DNA of 64,000 bases. It comes from Bolinopsis microptera (lineage: Eukaryota > Ctenophora > Tentaculata > Lobata > Bolinopsidae). The notes below the pieces were generated by a model. It did no database searches. It saw nothing but the letters and a program-made list of their open reading frames with translations, and was not told the origin of the DNA. Shown here one piece after another: positions 33,636 through 44,521 of this stretch. A program made the translations under genes and the position numbers. How positions within the stretch are numbered: position 1 is the first letter of the stretch; every line of letters begins with the position of its first letter. The stretch spans positions 4,175,001-4,239,000 of the forward strand of contig NC_087073.1 of assembly GCF_026151205.1 (NCBI RefSeq), written 5' to 3'.

Positions 33636-33885
33636 TTGTATCACGTTGTGACCCCCACGGTTAACGGGTGATACTCGTAAAATATCTGTTCCATATATAT
33701 ATTGGACATATTATACAGGACATATTATACAGGACCGTCGACGAGTCCAACTCGGCGCGCGTCCTGGTAGGTTGTAAACCTACAGCCCCCACGGTCGTTT
33801 CACTATAGTGAAACCCCCCTTTATCGTCCTGACGATACAGGGGAGCCGCGCACTCGTGCGCGGCGGGTCATACCACGTTTGACAA
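33636..33885. mobile_element. Hairpin MITE (100-bp family), split by a short element
   Basis: Begins TTGTATCACGTTGTGACCCCC and ends GGGTCATACCACGTTTGACAA. Interrupted at 33661-33785 by a short structured element. No convincing 8-bp duplication remains at its own ends. Confidence 0.8.
33661..33785 (+). mobile_element. Short structured element, copy 4, expanded
   Basis: 125 bases, flanked by CCCCCACGG on both sides (33652-33660 and 33786-33794), which is hairpin-MITE sequence. The extra length is a local ACATATTATACAGG duplication in its AT-rich loop. Confidence 0.88.
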
Positions 33886-34121
33886 ACGGAAACCTCGAAC
33901 AAGTAGGTACATTATGCCATCTGCAAAGCAACAACTCTCAAATATAAAACACGGCGGAGGTATAAGACCCAACGTATGGGTAGTAACTTTTGGCCCACTC
34001 TGTAATATAATTATAATTACTAAGATGAAATGTAAAACTCTGTTCAGTGTTCCCCAGCAAAAGTTACCGGCTGGCAGTGATACTAGAGGTGGTCGTTTTT
34101 CAATAGCACGCGTGTCAGCGC

Positions 34122-34207
34122 TTACCTGGGGACCTCAGGCTATCATGTTCATAAACGAATAGAGATTAGACGGAATCAGGAATGACAGGCTGAGCGCGGC
34201 CCAGTAA
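34122..34207. mobile_element. 86-bp MITE with 8-bp TSD
   Basis: TTACCTGGGG.. to ..GGCCCAGTAA, flanked by GTCAGCGC at 34114-34121 and 34208-34215. Short imperfect terminal inverted repeats; the 8-bp duplication suggests a hAT-like mobiliser. Confidence 0.85.
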
Positions 34208-34387
34208 GTCAGCGCGTGACGTAATGTTCACTGATCGCACGCGCGGCGTGAATAACAATCTGAATTCAGCCATGCAGAGTCATGGCAACAACATTAATTT
34301 GCAAAGTTAAAAAGCTACGATCTTTAATTTAACCCAAAATCATACTTTTCAGCATTCAGGATAATTCAAAATCTACGTTGTCCCAAA

Positions 34388-34480
34388 TTAACGGGTGATA
34401 CTCGTAAAATATCTGTTCCATATATTGGACCGTCGACGAGTTCAACTCGGCGCGCGTCCTGGTAGGTTGTAAACCTTCAA
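34388..34480 (+). mobile_element. Short structured element, copy 5
   Basis: 93 bases, TSD TGTCCCAAA at 34379-34387 and 34481-34489. Confidence 0.88.
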
Positions 34481-34594
34481 TGTCCCAAATTGTGCTCCTG
34501 GGGAGCTAACTTTAGTTTTACGAGGCGAACATTTTGTCGAAAACTAAAACTTTCTATCTCTTTATTTTACTTCCGAAGTTAGGCCCCTACCGGT

Positions 34595-34694
34595 TTGTCA
34601 TACGTGGTATGACCCGCCGCGCGCGAGTGCGCGGCTCCCCTGTATCGTCAGGACGATATAGTGAAACGACCGTGGGGGTCACAACGTGATACAA
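34595..34694. mobile_element. Hairpin MITE (100-bp family) with 8-bp TSD
   Basis: TTGTCATACGTGGTATGACCC to GTCACAACGTGATACAA, flanked by CTACCGGT at 34587-34594 and 34695-34702. Internally it carries two GC hairpins around CGCGCGAGTGCGCGG and ATCGTCAGGACGAT. Confidence 0.88.
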
Positions 34695-34870
34695 CTACCG
34701 GTAAGGTTTTCTGGGTCACTGATTCAGATTGCCGCTTTAATTGTTGTTTAAACAACGCCAAACTTTTTATATTAGTATTACTTGAACATTGAAATTACAA
34801 AACTAGCTTGCTAGTTTCTCGCTCCACGTTCGGTTCCCTCCAAATCACCAATTTCACTCCTATTATTATA

Positions 34871-34985
34871 CCTCCTATCAGTATCACAGAGCTGGCAAGC
34901 ATGACCGTTACAATACCCTTATACCTCCCATACTACTATACCCCTTTTACACTTTACTGTTCATTCATATAGGCATTATACATTA
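34871..34985. mobile_element. Left-end fragment of the 2-kb element
   Basis: Carries GCTGGCAAGCA, ACCGT and TACTATACCCC motifs in the same order as 15722 and 55209, then diverges. A solo end. Confidence 0.6.
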
Positions 34986-35129
34986 TAAGTATTCAACTTT
35001 CTATTGCAGAAGCCAGCTATACACAGTCTGCATCAGTACAATAAGTTAATTGCTCTAACCAGAGCCAAATGCATGCAAGGGGAGTGAGCCGATCAAGTGT
35101 TCTTAGGTATATACCTATACTGGAAGATG

Positions 35130-35163
35130 TTGTATCACGTCGTGACCCCCATCGTCGTTTCAC

Positions 35164-35207
<44 letters not shown>

Positions 35208-35285
35208 GAAAGAGAAACTGTAGAGTTTCTACGATACAGGGGGAGCTGCGCACTCGTGTGCGGCGGGTCATACAACGTATGACAA
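35130..35285. mobile_element. Hairpin MITE with internal (TA)n, 8-bp TSD
   Basis: Same family as 34595-34694 in the opposite orientation, flanked by GGAAGATG at 35122-35129 and 35286-35293. A TA microsatellite of about 40 bases has grown inside it. Confidence 0.87.
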
Positions 35286-36331
35286 GGAAGATGATAATTG
35301 ATAAACAATAGTATCGCATCAACATATGCCTGCCTTCTCCAAATTCATCTCTGGTCGGACAGGATCTCAATAGCTACCTGACTCTGATGGATACATCGAC
35401 AACAAATGTGTGCCTTTGGTTTATATTTTAAGTGGCGACAAGAAAGGGGAATTATTTCGAGAAGACTTACCTTGGGTCAGTCATTCTCCCTGCATATCCC
35501 TTAGTGCTTAGGATTCTGGAACCATTTCGAAAAATTGTCTATATTGACTTGTTAATTTAAATCAAAAGTGCGGAGTATGTGCTCTACGAGTCGAGCAGAC
35601 AGCTATGATGTACATGATGATTGACATGTGAACTCTAAAATATCTAGACCATTTCTAGGTCATTTAAATTCTACTGATGGATCACATCACTAATTATACG
35701 TCACTAATTGGTGACATGATCTGACCCCTGATAATCGGGGGCCCCCAGATATGTCGTGCAGCCCCTCTCGCGCTTGTAGCACCTGACCATGCCCGCCATG
35801 GGCATGAACAAGTTGCCAATCCTCTCGCTGCAAATGAACCACGAACAAAATGAAGAAACACGCGTCATCCAGTCTCATGGGAATAAGGGGAACTTCTTGT
35901 TCTTCATTCAGATTCATGAGCATTCATTGTGACGCCAGTAACTTATTAAGTTGAATCCCCTCACTGGCGCTCGAGAGTTGCCTAAGTCTAACTGCCCTGA
36001 GTGCCTCAAAAACTGCTCAGTTCACAATGGCACAGGCATGATGCGACAATGTCTATGGTAATCAGGGAAATGATGCAAGCTGCTTCAAACGCTAAGCCCT
36101 GGTAGATCCAGTACACAGTAAATCGTTATTCATTAGTGTGATGGATCAGCACACGTATGGAGTATGCACCCCCTCTCCTTCCTCCGACCTCCTCCTTAGT
36201 GCACACGTACCTTGGACTACCGCGGTACCCACAGTGTAGTATTTCGTGAGTCCTACAACGTACAATCATAATCAATAATGACACGAACTAGTAACTGATT
36301 TTTACTGATAGTCAGTGTGCAGTGTAATATG
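35286..36331. other. Intergenic sequence between MITEs
   Basis: An open minus-strand frame at 35690-35923 has fair codon content but no start context, splice sites or known motif. Nothing else supported. Confidence 0.4.
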
Positions 36332-36434
36332 TTGTCATACGTTGTATGACCCGCCGCGCACGAAGTGCGCGGCTCCCCCTGTAGCGTCGAAGACGCTACA
36401 GTGAAGCGACCGTGGGGGTCACCACGTGATACAA
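36332..36434. mobile_element. Hairpin MITE (100-bp family) with 8-bp TSD
   Basis: TTGTCATACGTTGTATGACCC to GTCACCACGTGATACAA, flanked by GTAATATG at 36324-36331 and 36435-36442. Internal hairpins CCGCGCAC..GTGCGCGG and TAGCGTC..GACGCTA are intact. Confidence 0.9.
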
Positions 36435-36864
36435 GTAATATGGGACAAGCGCGAGCACAATATTTTTTTCCTCCGATTTCAATAAATTTGGTTCCAAAAT
36501 TTGCCTCTAAGTGTGAATAATTCAAATTCACCGTGTAGCACGATAACGTCGAGCTGTATGTGGGCCTTCTGTGCATTGCAAGAGTGTAACTGTAAAAAGG
36601 ACGAAAAATCGGTAACTTCTTGCTTAAAATGCCTATAAGTATAACTCCTAAAATATCAAATATTTTGATTACACTGACTTAGACTAAATGTAAACTCTGT
36701 CACGTTTTTATAGTGAGACAAAGTTTACAACTCACTGCCGGCCGAATTTAAGCGAAATCTGATCATCTGATAAAGATATCGTTATGTAACAAAGTTTGCC
36801 TAGAGGATCAGACGATTATCCTAACCAATGTTTATATAGTTTCATAATGTGACAAATTTTACCT

Positions 36865-36946
36865 TAACGGGTGATACTCGTAAAATATTTGTTTCGACGA
36901 GTCCAACTCGGCGCGCGTGCTGGTACTGGTAGGTTATAAACCTACA
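36865..36946 (+). mobile_element. Short structured element, copy 6
   Basis: 82 bases, TSD AATTTTACC at 36856-36864 and 36947-36955. Lacks part of the AT loop and has a small CTGGTA duplication near its 3' hairpin. Confidence 0.85.
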
Positions 36947-36955
36947 AATTTTACC

Positions 36956-38436
36956 TCATCGTGCCATTTAATCATTAATAGAGCCACTAATATTTACCAA
37001 TATTCTGAAACTTCAATGAACGTTTATAACTGACACACCGTCGAAGATAATTTTTGTCACTTTCAACCGAGATTCACTGAGCCTGCTACTGCTGCCTCTT
37101 TCTGTGTTGAGGGATTACCGTTTGACCTAATTTTGGCATCTGTCCATAGAGACCATTTAATCGAGTTCCATACTCCAAGGACAAGGTGTAGGGGAACGCA
37201 ACGACCATTATAAATGTCAGTATGTGGTGGCTTGAATATGGAGCATGCTACTCAAGCTCATAAACGTCAATAACATTTATAACCTTCGGCTTGAGATATT
37301 CTTGACGCCCCAAATTGTCAACATTTTAATTAAACCTCTTCCCATGTCTGCTTTGGTCGCCGTTCTTCTGTATTTTGAGGGACAGGGCTACCAGGACAAT
37401 GAGTTACACTGCTTGTCACACCGCTTAGTCTGAAGAGCTGAAGCTTAGAGAATGCATGATTAGCGATCCCAATGAATTATTTAGGTTAAAACTAGCTAGA
37501 TATATAACAGGATCTTTACGAGATTTATCATGTGGCCCAGATAAGAAACGAGTCCCGGAAAACAATTGGTTGGCCGGCTAACACTTTTCTTTAACAGCAA
37601 ACAGGCTTAGTTCAGCCACGTGATCTCTTTGAGAACTAGTACACGCAGCGAGCAGGATGATGCCATTAGGCTTACTGGTCGCTCTGTTTTGTTATAGAAA
37701 GTTCTAGAAGCTTTACCTTAAGCATGGTTTATAGGGGCTCTCTTCAGCAAGACCAGTCAAAACATTTGAAATATAATGTGTTATCTATTTTTATTTTTTT
37801 CCACCATCTCGCTACAATTAATGTAAAATATCAGATATCAAATTGAATATAATCCCGTCAAGAGCTACGTTCCAGAGCAAAGTCACGAGGGTTTTATTCG
37901 TCCTTAGTTAACACAATATACTAAATAGCAGAAATATATTGTCGCATTTATGCTAAAGTTGTTATGAACGTATACCAATATACTTTATCGGTCATAATGT
38001 CTGTGGCATTAAGGTCCGTGAATAATAAAGTCCGATAATTATTTCCATTAATTTTAGTGTGTGTGTGTCCCTACGGCCTACATTAACATATGCGTACAGT
38101 GTAGATATATGTGTACTTGTAGCCGATTACTATATTAGCTTATTAGTATTATACTATTATTAGTATATACTACTAGGACAAATATAATCAATCTTCAGTC
38201 ACATTCTAGAGTTCAGAAAAAGAAAAACACTGATTAAAAAATCACCACAAATTTTCACAATTTCTTGGACATTTTTGGCGGTCATGAGCGTGAATAATTA
38301 TGTCCGTCAAAAATTTGGTCCGTGAAAAAATTGCCCGTGACAATTATGTCCCATAAGGTAGGCTTCGTTTTCATCAGAACTCTGAAATGCCTGTGATTAT
38401 CTTTTGATTTATCATTATTAGTGTTTTACTGCTATG
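36956..38436. other. Intergenic, no gene seen
   Basis: AT-rich. I found no exon or element with supportable ends; a block near 38280-38350 repeats phrases such as GTCCGTCAAAAAT and GTCCGTGAAAAAA at low fidelity. Confidence 0.4.
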
Positions 38437-38521
38437 TTTACCTGGTGACTCCAGGCTATTATATTTATGTTCATAATCATATGAATAGAGATTCGGCGGA
38501 ATGACAGGCTGAGCCCAGTAA
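38437..38521. mobile_element. 86-bp-family MITE with 8-bp TSD
   Basis: Same family as 34122-34207, flanked by CTGCTATG at 38429-38436 and 38522-38529. Confidence 0.82.
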
Positions 38522-38944
38522 CTGCTATGCTTGTAATTAATAGCGGTACCAAAAGAAATAATAGTGATACAACGGTAAACCCACTAAAATTTGTGGTGCC
38601 ATCAGTTAGATAAAATAGTTCACAGTCAATAATGAGTATGAAAACGATCGCTGTAGCCATAGCTACAATGTTACTCGAATTCTCAACAACCACTGCAGAA
38701 GGTTTGTTTTGATATAAAACTACTAATCGCTAATCAAGAATCCATTTAGTTTTGTATTTAGACTAGAAATAATGCAGTGCAGGAGATCTCCCGGAAGGTA
38801 AAAGAAGACAGCTAGCTAAACGATGCAAATCTGTGTTTGAATAAGCTGTGTTTGTAGCGCTCTATACGCGCATGACCGCCCACGTGCATTTCAGAGTTGT
38901 ATCGACTAATTCATACATGATACACCCAGTTGAAATCTCTATAT

Positions 38945-39290
38945 AATTACTAGTTAATTAGTAGTTAATTTCTTGTTAATGGCTTGTTAATGAATTGCTA
39001 ATGACTTGTTCATTACTAGTTAATGACTTGTCAATTACTTGTTAATTAATTCTTAATGACTTGCTAATTACTTGATAATTACTTGCTAATTACTAGTAAA
39101 TGACTTGTTAATTACTTGCTAATTACTTGTTAATTACTAGTTAATGACTTGTTAATGACTTGTTAATGACTTGTTAATGACTTGTTAATGACTTGTTCAT
39201 TACTAGTTAGTGACTTGCTAATTACTTGCTAATTACATGATAATTACATGCTTATTACTTGTTAATGACTTGTTAATGACTAGCTAATTA
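38945..39290. repeat. Degenerate 11-bp tandem repeat
   Basis: About 30 imperfect copies of TTGTTAATGAC with the variants TTGCTAATTAC and TAGTTAATGAC. Higher divergence than the 16-bp and 13-bp arrays, so it is older. Confidence 0.85.
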
Positions 39291-39355
39291 CCAGTAACCA
39301 GGAAAATTTATGTGTGGAAGATTACAGATAAACGCTCAATATAACTTTATAAGAT

Positions 39356-39630
39356 TACTAGAAAGCCCGTGGTCACAGGGATGAAGCTAGTAGTATTCTT
39401 TGAAAGAAATTTTTAATTGCATCAAAAAATATCCATCCCAACCGAAGATACAGCCGATTTAAATGTTAAACACTTTAAACACAACGTAATTATCACAAAA
39501 CCGATCAAAATGCCGTTCCAACAATCTTTGCACGTGCACGTGTGCATTACAACACCGTTGCTATGCAACCTTTTGGTTTTTACCTAACTTCTTATTTCTC
39601 ATATAATTTGCACGTGGGCGGTCGTACATA
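39356..39630. mobile_element. 270-bp dispersed element, copy 1
   Basis: Matches 55658-55922 from TACTAGAAAGCCCGTGGTCA to GCACGTGGGCGGTCGTACA. The 55-kb copy is an insertion relative to the 2-kb element copy at 15.7 kb, which confirms mobility. Confidence 0.75.
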
Positions 39631-39639
39631 CATTAACAT

Positions 39640-40160
39640 ACATTAACATTAACATTACATACCCCAATATACCGCGGCTGCATAATGCGAATAAACAAAT
39701 CTTTGATTTACCGCGAATCTTGATTTACCGCGGCTGTTTCATTTCCCCAAACTCTGCGGTAAATTTGAGTTTTACTGTATACTGTTTTATCCTTTATAAA
39801 AACATTTGTCAATTTCTTAATCAGGATCGACCGCCCTCTATAATGTAAATCATTAATCATTATTCCTTAAGATATGCATTAAAACTGAAAGTGGTATATT
39901 TAGAATTACTCTGCAAAGGAGCAACAAGTTTCCAAGGAATTTTGTTGCGTATATGATGTGCGAGTATACAATTTTATTAACCGATTGTACGAGATATTAT
40001 TACGCTCGACTAATTTTCATTAGTTGCGGCACTAGTTCTTTTGAGTTTTGAGAAACTTCTTTCTATTGATATGATTTTACAGACATTTATAATTATTAAT
40101 TTCAATACTCACAACTCTCGAAAGAATTTCAGTTTCCACGGATAAATAAAATACACATTG
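39640..40160. other. Intergenic with CCGCGGTAAA-type repeats
   Basis: Phrases such as TATACCGCGGCTG and GATTTACCGCGGCTG recur at 39665-39745, ending in GAGTTTTACTGTATAC, reminiscent of pogo/Tigger-type ends. No pair of ends with a target duplication was found. Confidence 0.35.
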
Positions 40161-40183
40161 TTTGGTACTGGTCAAAGAAAGGG

Positions 40184-41304
40184 AAGTTGGTCGTTTAGCT
40201 CCGGACAGTCTATGCAACGTCTATGCAACGTCCGTGCAACAACAAAAGAACCGTCTATGCAACGTCTATGCAACGTCCCTGCACAATGAACACTCTATGC
40301 ACACTCCCTGCACGGTCAGTCTATGCAACGTCTATGCAACGTCTATGCAACGTCCCTGCACAGTACCATATGAACACCGGCTACTAGCCGGCTACTAGCC
40401 GGCTAGTAGCCACTTTTGTAATAACAGCTCCTCAACTTCACATTAACAACCGGCTACTAACCGGCACTTGAAAAGTGGTCACTAGCCGGCTACTAACCGG
40501 CTACTAGCCGGCTAGTGACCACAAAGTGGCTACTAACCGGCTACTAAGCGGTCACTAGCCGGCTATTAGCCGAGCTCTAAAGCAGACCTATTAGTAGCCG
40601 GTTCTAAACCGGCTACTAGCCGGCACTTGAAAAGCGGTCACTAGCCGGCTACTAACCGGCTACTAACCGGCTAGTAACCACCAAGTGGCTACTAACCGGT
40701 CACTAGCCGGCTTTTCGAGTGCCGGCTAGTAGGTCCGCTTAAGAGCCGGCTAGTGACCGGTTAGTAGCCGGTTAGTAGCCACTTGGTGGTTACTAGCCGG
40801 TTAGTAGCCGGTTAGTAGCCGGCTAGTGACCGCTTTCTAAGTGCCGGCTAGTAGCCGGTTTGGAACCGGCTACTAGTAGGTCTGCTTTAGAGCTTGGCTA
40901 ATAGCCGGCTAGTGACCGCTTAGTAGCCGGTTAGTAGCCACTTTGTGGTCACTAGCCGGCTAGTAGCCGGTTAGTAACCGGCTAGTGACCACTTTTCAAG
41001 TGCCGGTTAGTAGCCGGTTTGTAATGTGAAGTTGAGGAGCTGTTATTACAAAAGTGGCTACTAGCCGGCTAGTAGCCGGCTAGTAGCCGGTGTTCATATG
41101 GTACTGTGCAGGGACGTTGCATAGACGTTGCATAGACGTTGCATAGACGTTGCATAGACGTTGCATAGACTGACCGTGCAGGGAGTGTGCATAGAGTGTT
41201 CATTGTGCAGGGACGTTGCATAGACGTTGCATAGACGGTTCTTTTGTTGTTGCATGGACGTTGCATAGACGTTGCATAGACTGTCCGGAGCTAAACGACC
41301 AAGT
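40184..41304. mobile_element. 1.1-kb foldback element (giant palindrome)
   Basis: Long near-perfect inverted repeat: the outer arms start TTGGTCGTTTAGCTCCGGACAG and end in its complement. Outer parts are arrays of CGTCTATGCAA; inner parts are arrays of CTACTAGCCGG-type units; the centre is near 40730. Short open frames inside simply translate the repeats. Typical foldback transposon structure; no target duplication was defined. Confidence 0.88.
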
Positions 41305-41576
41305 TGCCCAAAGAAATAAGGATAAAAACTCTCTCAGAAAACAAACACTCGCACACAGTGTGAAACATGTATGTAATTAATAAAAATATGCCCTCAAAAA
41401 AAGTTAAAACATTTAATTATAAACTAAATCACAGACCTAGGAACACACAATTCATCACTATTTCAATATTTCATAGTTTGATTTTTTGTTTAAAATTGTG
41501 TAGCTCAAAACTTTTTAAATTCAAAACCTCAAAATTGTCTCAAAATAGTCCGGTCCATTGGTGCTCAACATATAAT

Positions 41577-42060
41577 TAGTTCCTTATTGATTGTGGTGAT
41601 TGCAAGATTGTGGTGCATCGTGGTGCTTCAATACTTCGGGAATGCAGTCTTTTCACAGCTGTTGTCCTTGTAGTTGTAAGTCAGAAACTCAATTATAAGT
41701 GCCCTGAAATTATTAATGTAAAAATTTGCTGTAAAAAACTTATTTTATCATTAATCTTCAGTGTTGCAAATTAACAACTCAATTTTTATACTGCAATCAC
41801 TGTGATTATCCAAATTCCCCGTAAAGCTGTACGGATTTGTAAAAGTTGGATTCTATAACTATTATTAATGTTGGCCTCATAAGCCGTTTAATTTGAGAAA
41901 GCCCCCGTTGGGTTATAGTATTTGAATATTCATGTTTTAGGGTGCCATTACCTGACCTGATAAACGTTGGTTTCTTTGTCTCACCTTGAATAGACGAAGG
42001 AACAGCTCCTTCTTGCGGTGTCTGTATTAGTAGAGGCTCTTACGGGCTTTGTCTGCTAGA
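41577..42060. repeat. Dispersed 480-bp repeat related to the 51.9-54.6 kb units
   Basis: Similar to 52745-53250 and 54130-54560, with a strongly shared end (TTCATGTTTTAGGGTG, AGACGAAGGAACAGCTCC). The last part, AGTAGAGGCTCTTACGGGC, is the reverse complement of sequence at about 51895-51915. Confidence 0.75.
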
Positions 42061-42082
42061 TACACTAAAATCACCAGACCCA

Positions 42083-42918
42083 TCTTAAAAGACGTATTTT
42101 TGACCGTAGAATCGATTAAAAGTGGTTAGAAGTGTTTAAAATGGGGTTACCTGGTTTTATTTTGAAAAAACCGATTTTTGGCCCCAAAAATGGCCATTTT
42201 TTGAGGTTTTTTAGAAATTTCGACAGGTTAATTGAATCGAAAAGCTTAGATATTTTGGGATCTTGTACATTTTTATTTGCCGCACTAGTTAATACCAATT
42301 TAATAGGCATACACAAGAGTTTACCTGGTCAAAATTTTTAAAAACCTCCCAAAAAAAACGTTTTTTCGCGCGCTAAATTTTTTCGGCTCTTTACACACCC
42401 ACAATGAAATATTTTTGCTCACAAAGTGTTTTAATACTGTCCAATAATACTATTTGATAGTTTTTCAGCGTAAAAACAAGTTTCGAAAGCGGAAGAAAAA
42501 ATTATATTTTTCGTGGTGCTGAGCACTTTGAAATTTTTGGAATAAAATCGAGCGCTACCGTAAAATTTTAGTAACCCTTCCCTGAAACTCATTTAAGTTT
42601 TTGTACCGGTAGTGTTTTGTCCTTTTCTGAAGTTCATGCCTTAATTTCATATAATATTGTTTAAAACAGCACAGTAAAGTGTTTTATAACAGTAGAGTGC
42701 CATTTCTAATTCTTCAATGTTATATTGTTGAGATACCTTTACTACACTTGGCTGATTACCTTTTGTCAATACAATTTCACCAATTTAGTATTGCATTGCT
42801 TATATGACTATTTGGATTTATAATTTATCGATTGTGGGTATGAATTAACTTTTGGTTCACAATCAACAATAAAATGTCTACTGTATGGTACCCTTACAAG
42901 ATTAATTATAGATCTTTT
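42083..42918. other. AT-rich intergenic stretch, no gene seen
   Basis: Homopurine and T-rich phrases (TTTTTGGCCCCAAAAA) dominate. Both strands are open for about 65 codons at 42116-42341, as low-complexity DNA often is; no coding signal. Confidence 0.4.
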
Positions 42919-43336
42919 GACAGGAATGCCTGACTTAAACCCCCTCATCCATCACTCATTCCGTTTTACCTGTTGGATGTGGAGGAACCCTACCACAAAC
43001 TGAAGTATTGTAAAGGTACCCTTCAGTAGATAAATAGAGCACTGTAAATAATATAGATTAGTTACTGTTATCTTCTCAATGCAATTTTGAATACATGTCA
43101 GGAACACCTGACTTAAACCCCCTCATCCATCACTCAATCAGTGTTGCCTGTTGGATATGGAGGAAATCTACACCACAAAGTGGAATATTGTAAAGGCACT
43201 CTTCAGTACACATAAAATAGAGCACTGCAAATAATATAGATTAGTTGCTGCTATCTTCTTAACATGATTTTTAATTTATAAATAGTAGTAGAGTAAATGT
43301 CAGGAATGCCTGACTTAAACCCCCTCATCCATCACT
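42919..43336. repeat. 190-bp tandem repeat, 2.2 copies
   Basis: Units begin at 42921, 43099 and 43301 with the palindromic CAGGAATGCCTG (second copy CAGGAACACCTG), followed by ACTTAAACCCCCTCATCCAT. Copies are about 85 percent alike by eye. Confidence 0.85.
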
Positions 43337-44100
43337 AATTTCGAATAAATGTATAGATGCTGCATTGAATTCATGAAGATATCATTCGTTTTGAGCAATC
43401 ATTCCCTTAGCTCCCCCATTCTTTGATTGTTTCAAAGAAGTGGTCAAACTACAATATGTATTGTTTAGTTACATCTATTGCTTGTTATTTAAGCCATTTC
43501 ATCTCTAGTAGATTCAAATAATTTCTGCAATTCTGAATTATGTTGCTGAACAAACTTGACAATCACCATTAGAAAGAAGGTGACATGTTTATGGACCCAG
43601 AACTAGCTAAGACAGCTAAGACTCTGTGTACATGCGAATCACTTCAAGAATCTTCTTGATGAAAGAAGCTTGTGTGGTTTGTTAAAAGACTTCGATCCGC
43701 TCACAGCCATGCAGATTAAGACGAATTTAGATCGACATTATTTTGAAACAATGAAAACTCAAATGGTTTGATTTTTAGCTAAGTTACCATAATTATTATA
43801 ATTAATTAAATACAGGCTGACAATGTTTCATTTCACAAAATGTATCTGAATAATGTAATTTTAACTGAATCTTAAGCTGTTCAAAAAGCTTTGTTAGATG
43901 ATGTTATCGATGCTGTATAAGTTGAAACCTTTTGATGATGAGAGGTACATGAACAAACCTACACTAAACAATACTACATTCCAGCTTGAAACGAAATGAG
44001 TGGAGTTGAACGACGCCTGTTTATCGAAACTACATCAATCAACTTTTCAACTATGTAGGTTATTAATGAAATGAAATGAAATACTACTACTTTGTCGGAA

Positions 44101-44442
44101 CTAAGTCCGATCTACGCCAGATAACCCCCTCCATATATCCCTGTCCCGCATCAGAGTTCACAGTTCCTCTTTTGAGTTTGTCCCAATTTCCTTCAGTAAC
44201 ATAGACAAGTAGCTTTGTCTTGGTCGGCCTTGCTGTGCTCTACAATGCATAGGTTTCCATAAGACTAAATCACTGGCAAGTAGCTCAGGATGTCTGATGC
44301 AGTGTCCCGCCATTTTTAGTCTCCTGCTTCGTAACTTGTTTGACAGCCTTGGTAGACTACCATACAAAGTTATATTGCTGACCTTGTCCTTCCATGAGAT
44401 ACCCAGCACCATACGTAGCATCTTTGTGTATGTCCCGTCCAA
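44101..44442 (-). pseudogene. Non-LTR ORF2 C-terminal fragment
   Basis: Minus frame with KMLRMVLGISWKDKVSN, SRRLKMAGHCIRHPE and QQGRPRQSYLSMLLKEIG, typical of the region after the reverse transcriptase domain. One in-frame TGA at 44158-44160, then RDRDIWRGLSGVDRT and TAG. Not functional alone. Confidence 0.75.
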
Positions 44443-44521
44443 TACAAATGAAATAAATTATTTTTATCACGCTTATATCAACAATCAAAATTAAAAACTT
44501 ATGGACGTATATCACTCATTA

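Larger units (their letters stand above)
32749..34002. mobile_element. Tc1/mariner-type element carrying nested insertions
   Basis: Terminal inverted repeats of 34 bases (32749-32782 and 33969-34002), starting CAGGGTGGGCCAAAAGT and CAGAGTGGGCCAAAAGT, with only a few mismatches, flanked by TA on each side as in mariner target duplications. No transposase frame remains. Most of the interior consists of younger elements: two short-element copies and two MITEs, themselves nested. Confidence 0.75.

Noticed and set aside
35069-35311. Frames rich in Ile-Tyr repeats
   Set aside because: Translation of the TA microsatellite within a MITE.
40162-41266. Cys/Asn-rich frames (LCNVYATS repeats)
   Set aside because: Direct translation of the CGTCTATGCAA arrays of the foldback element in both arms.
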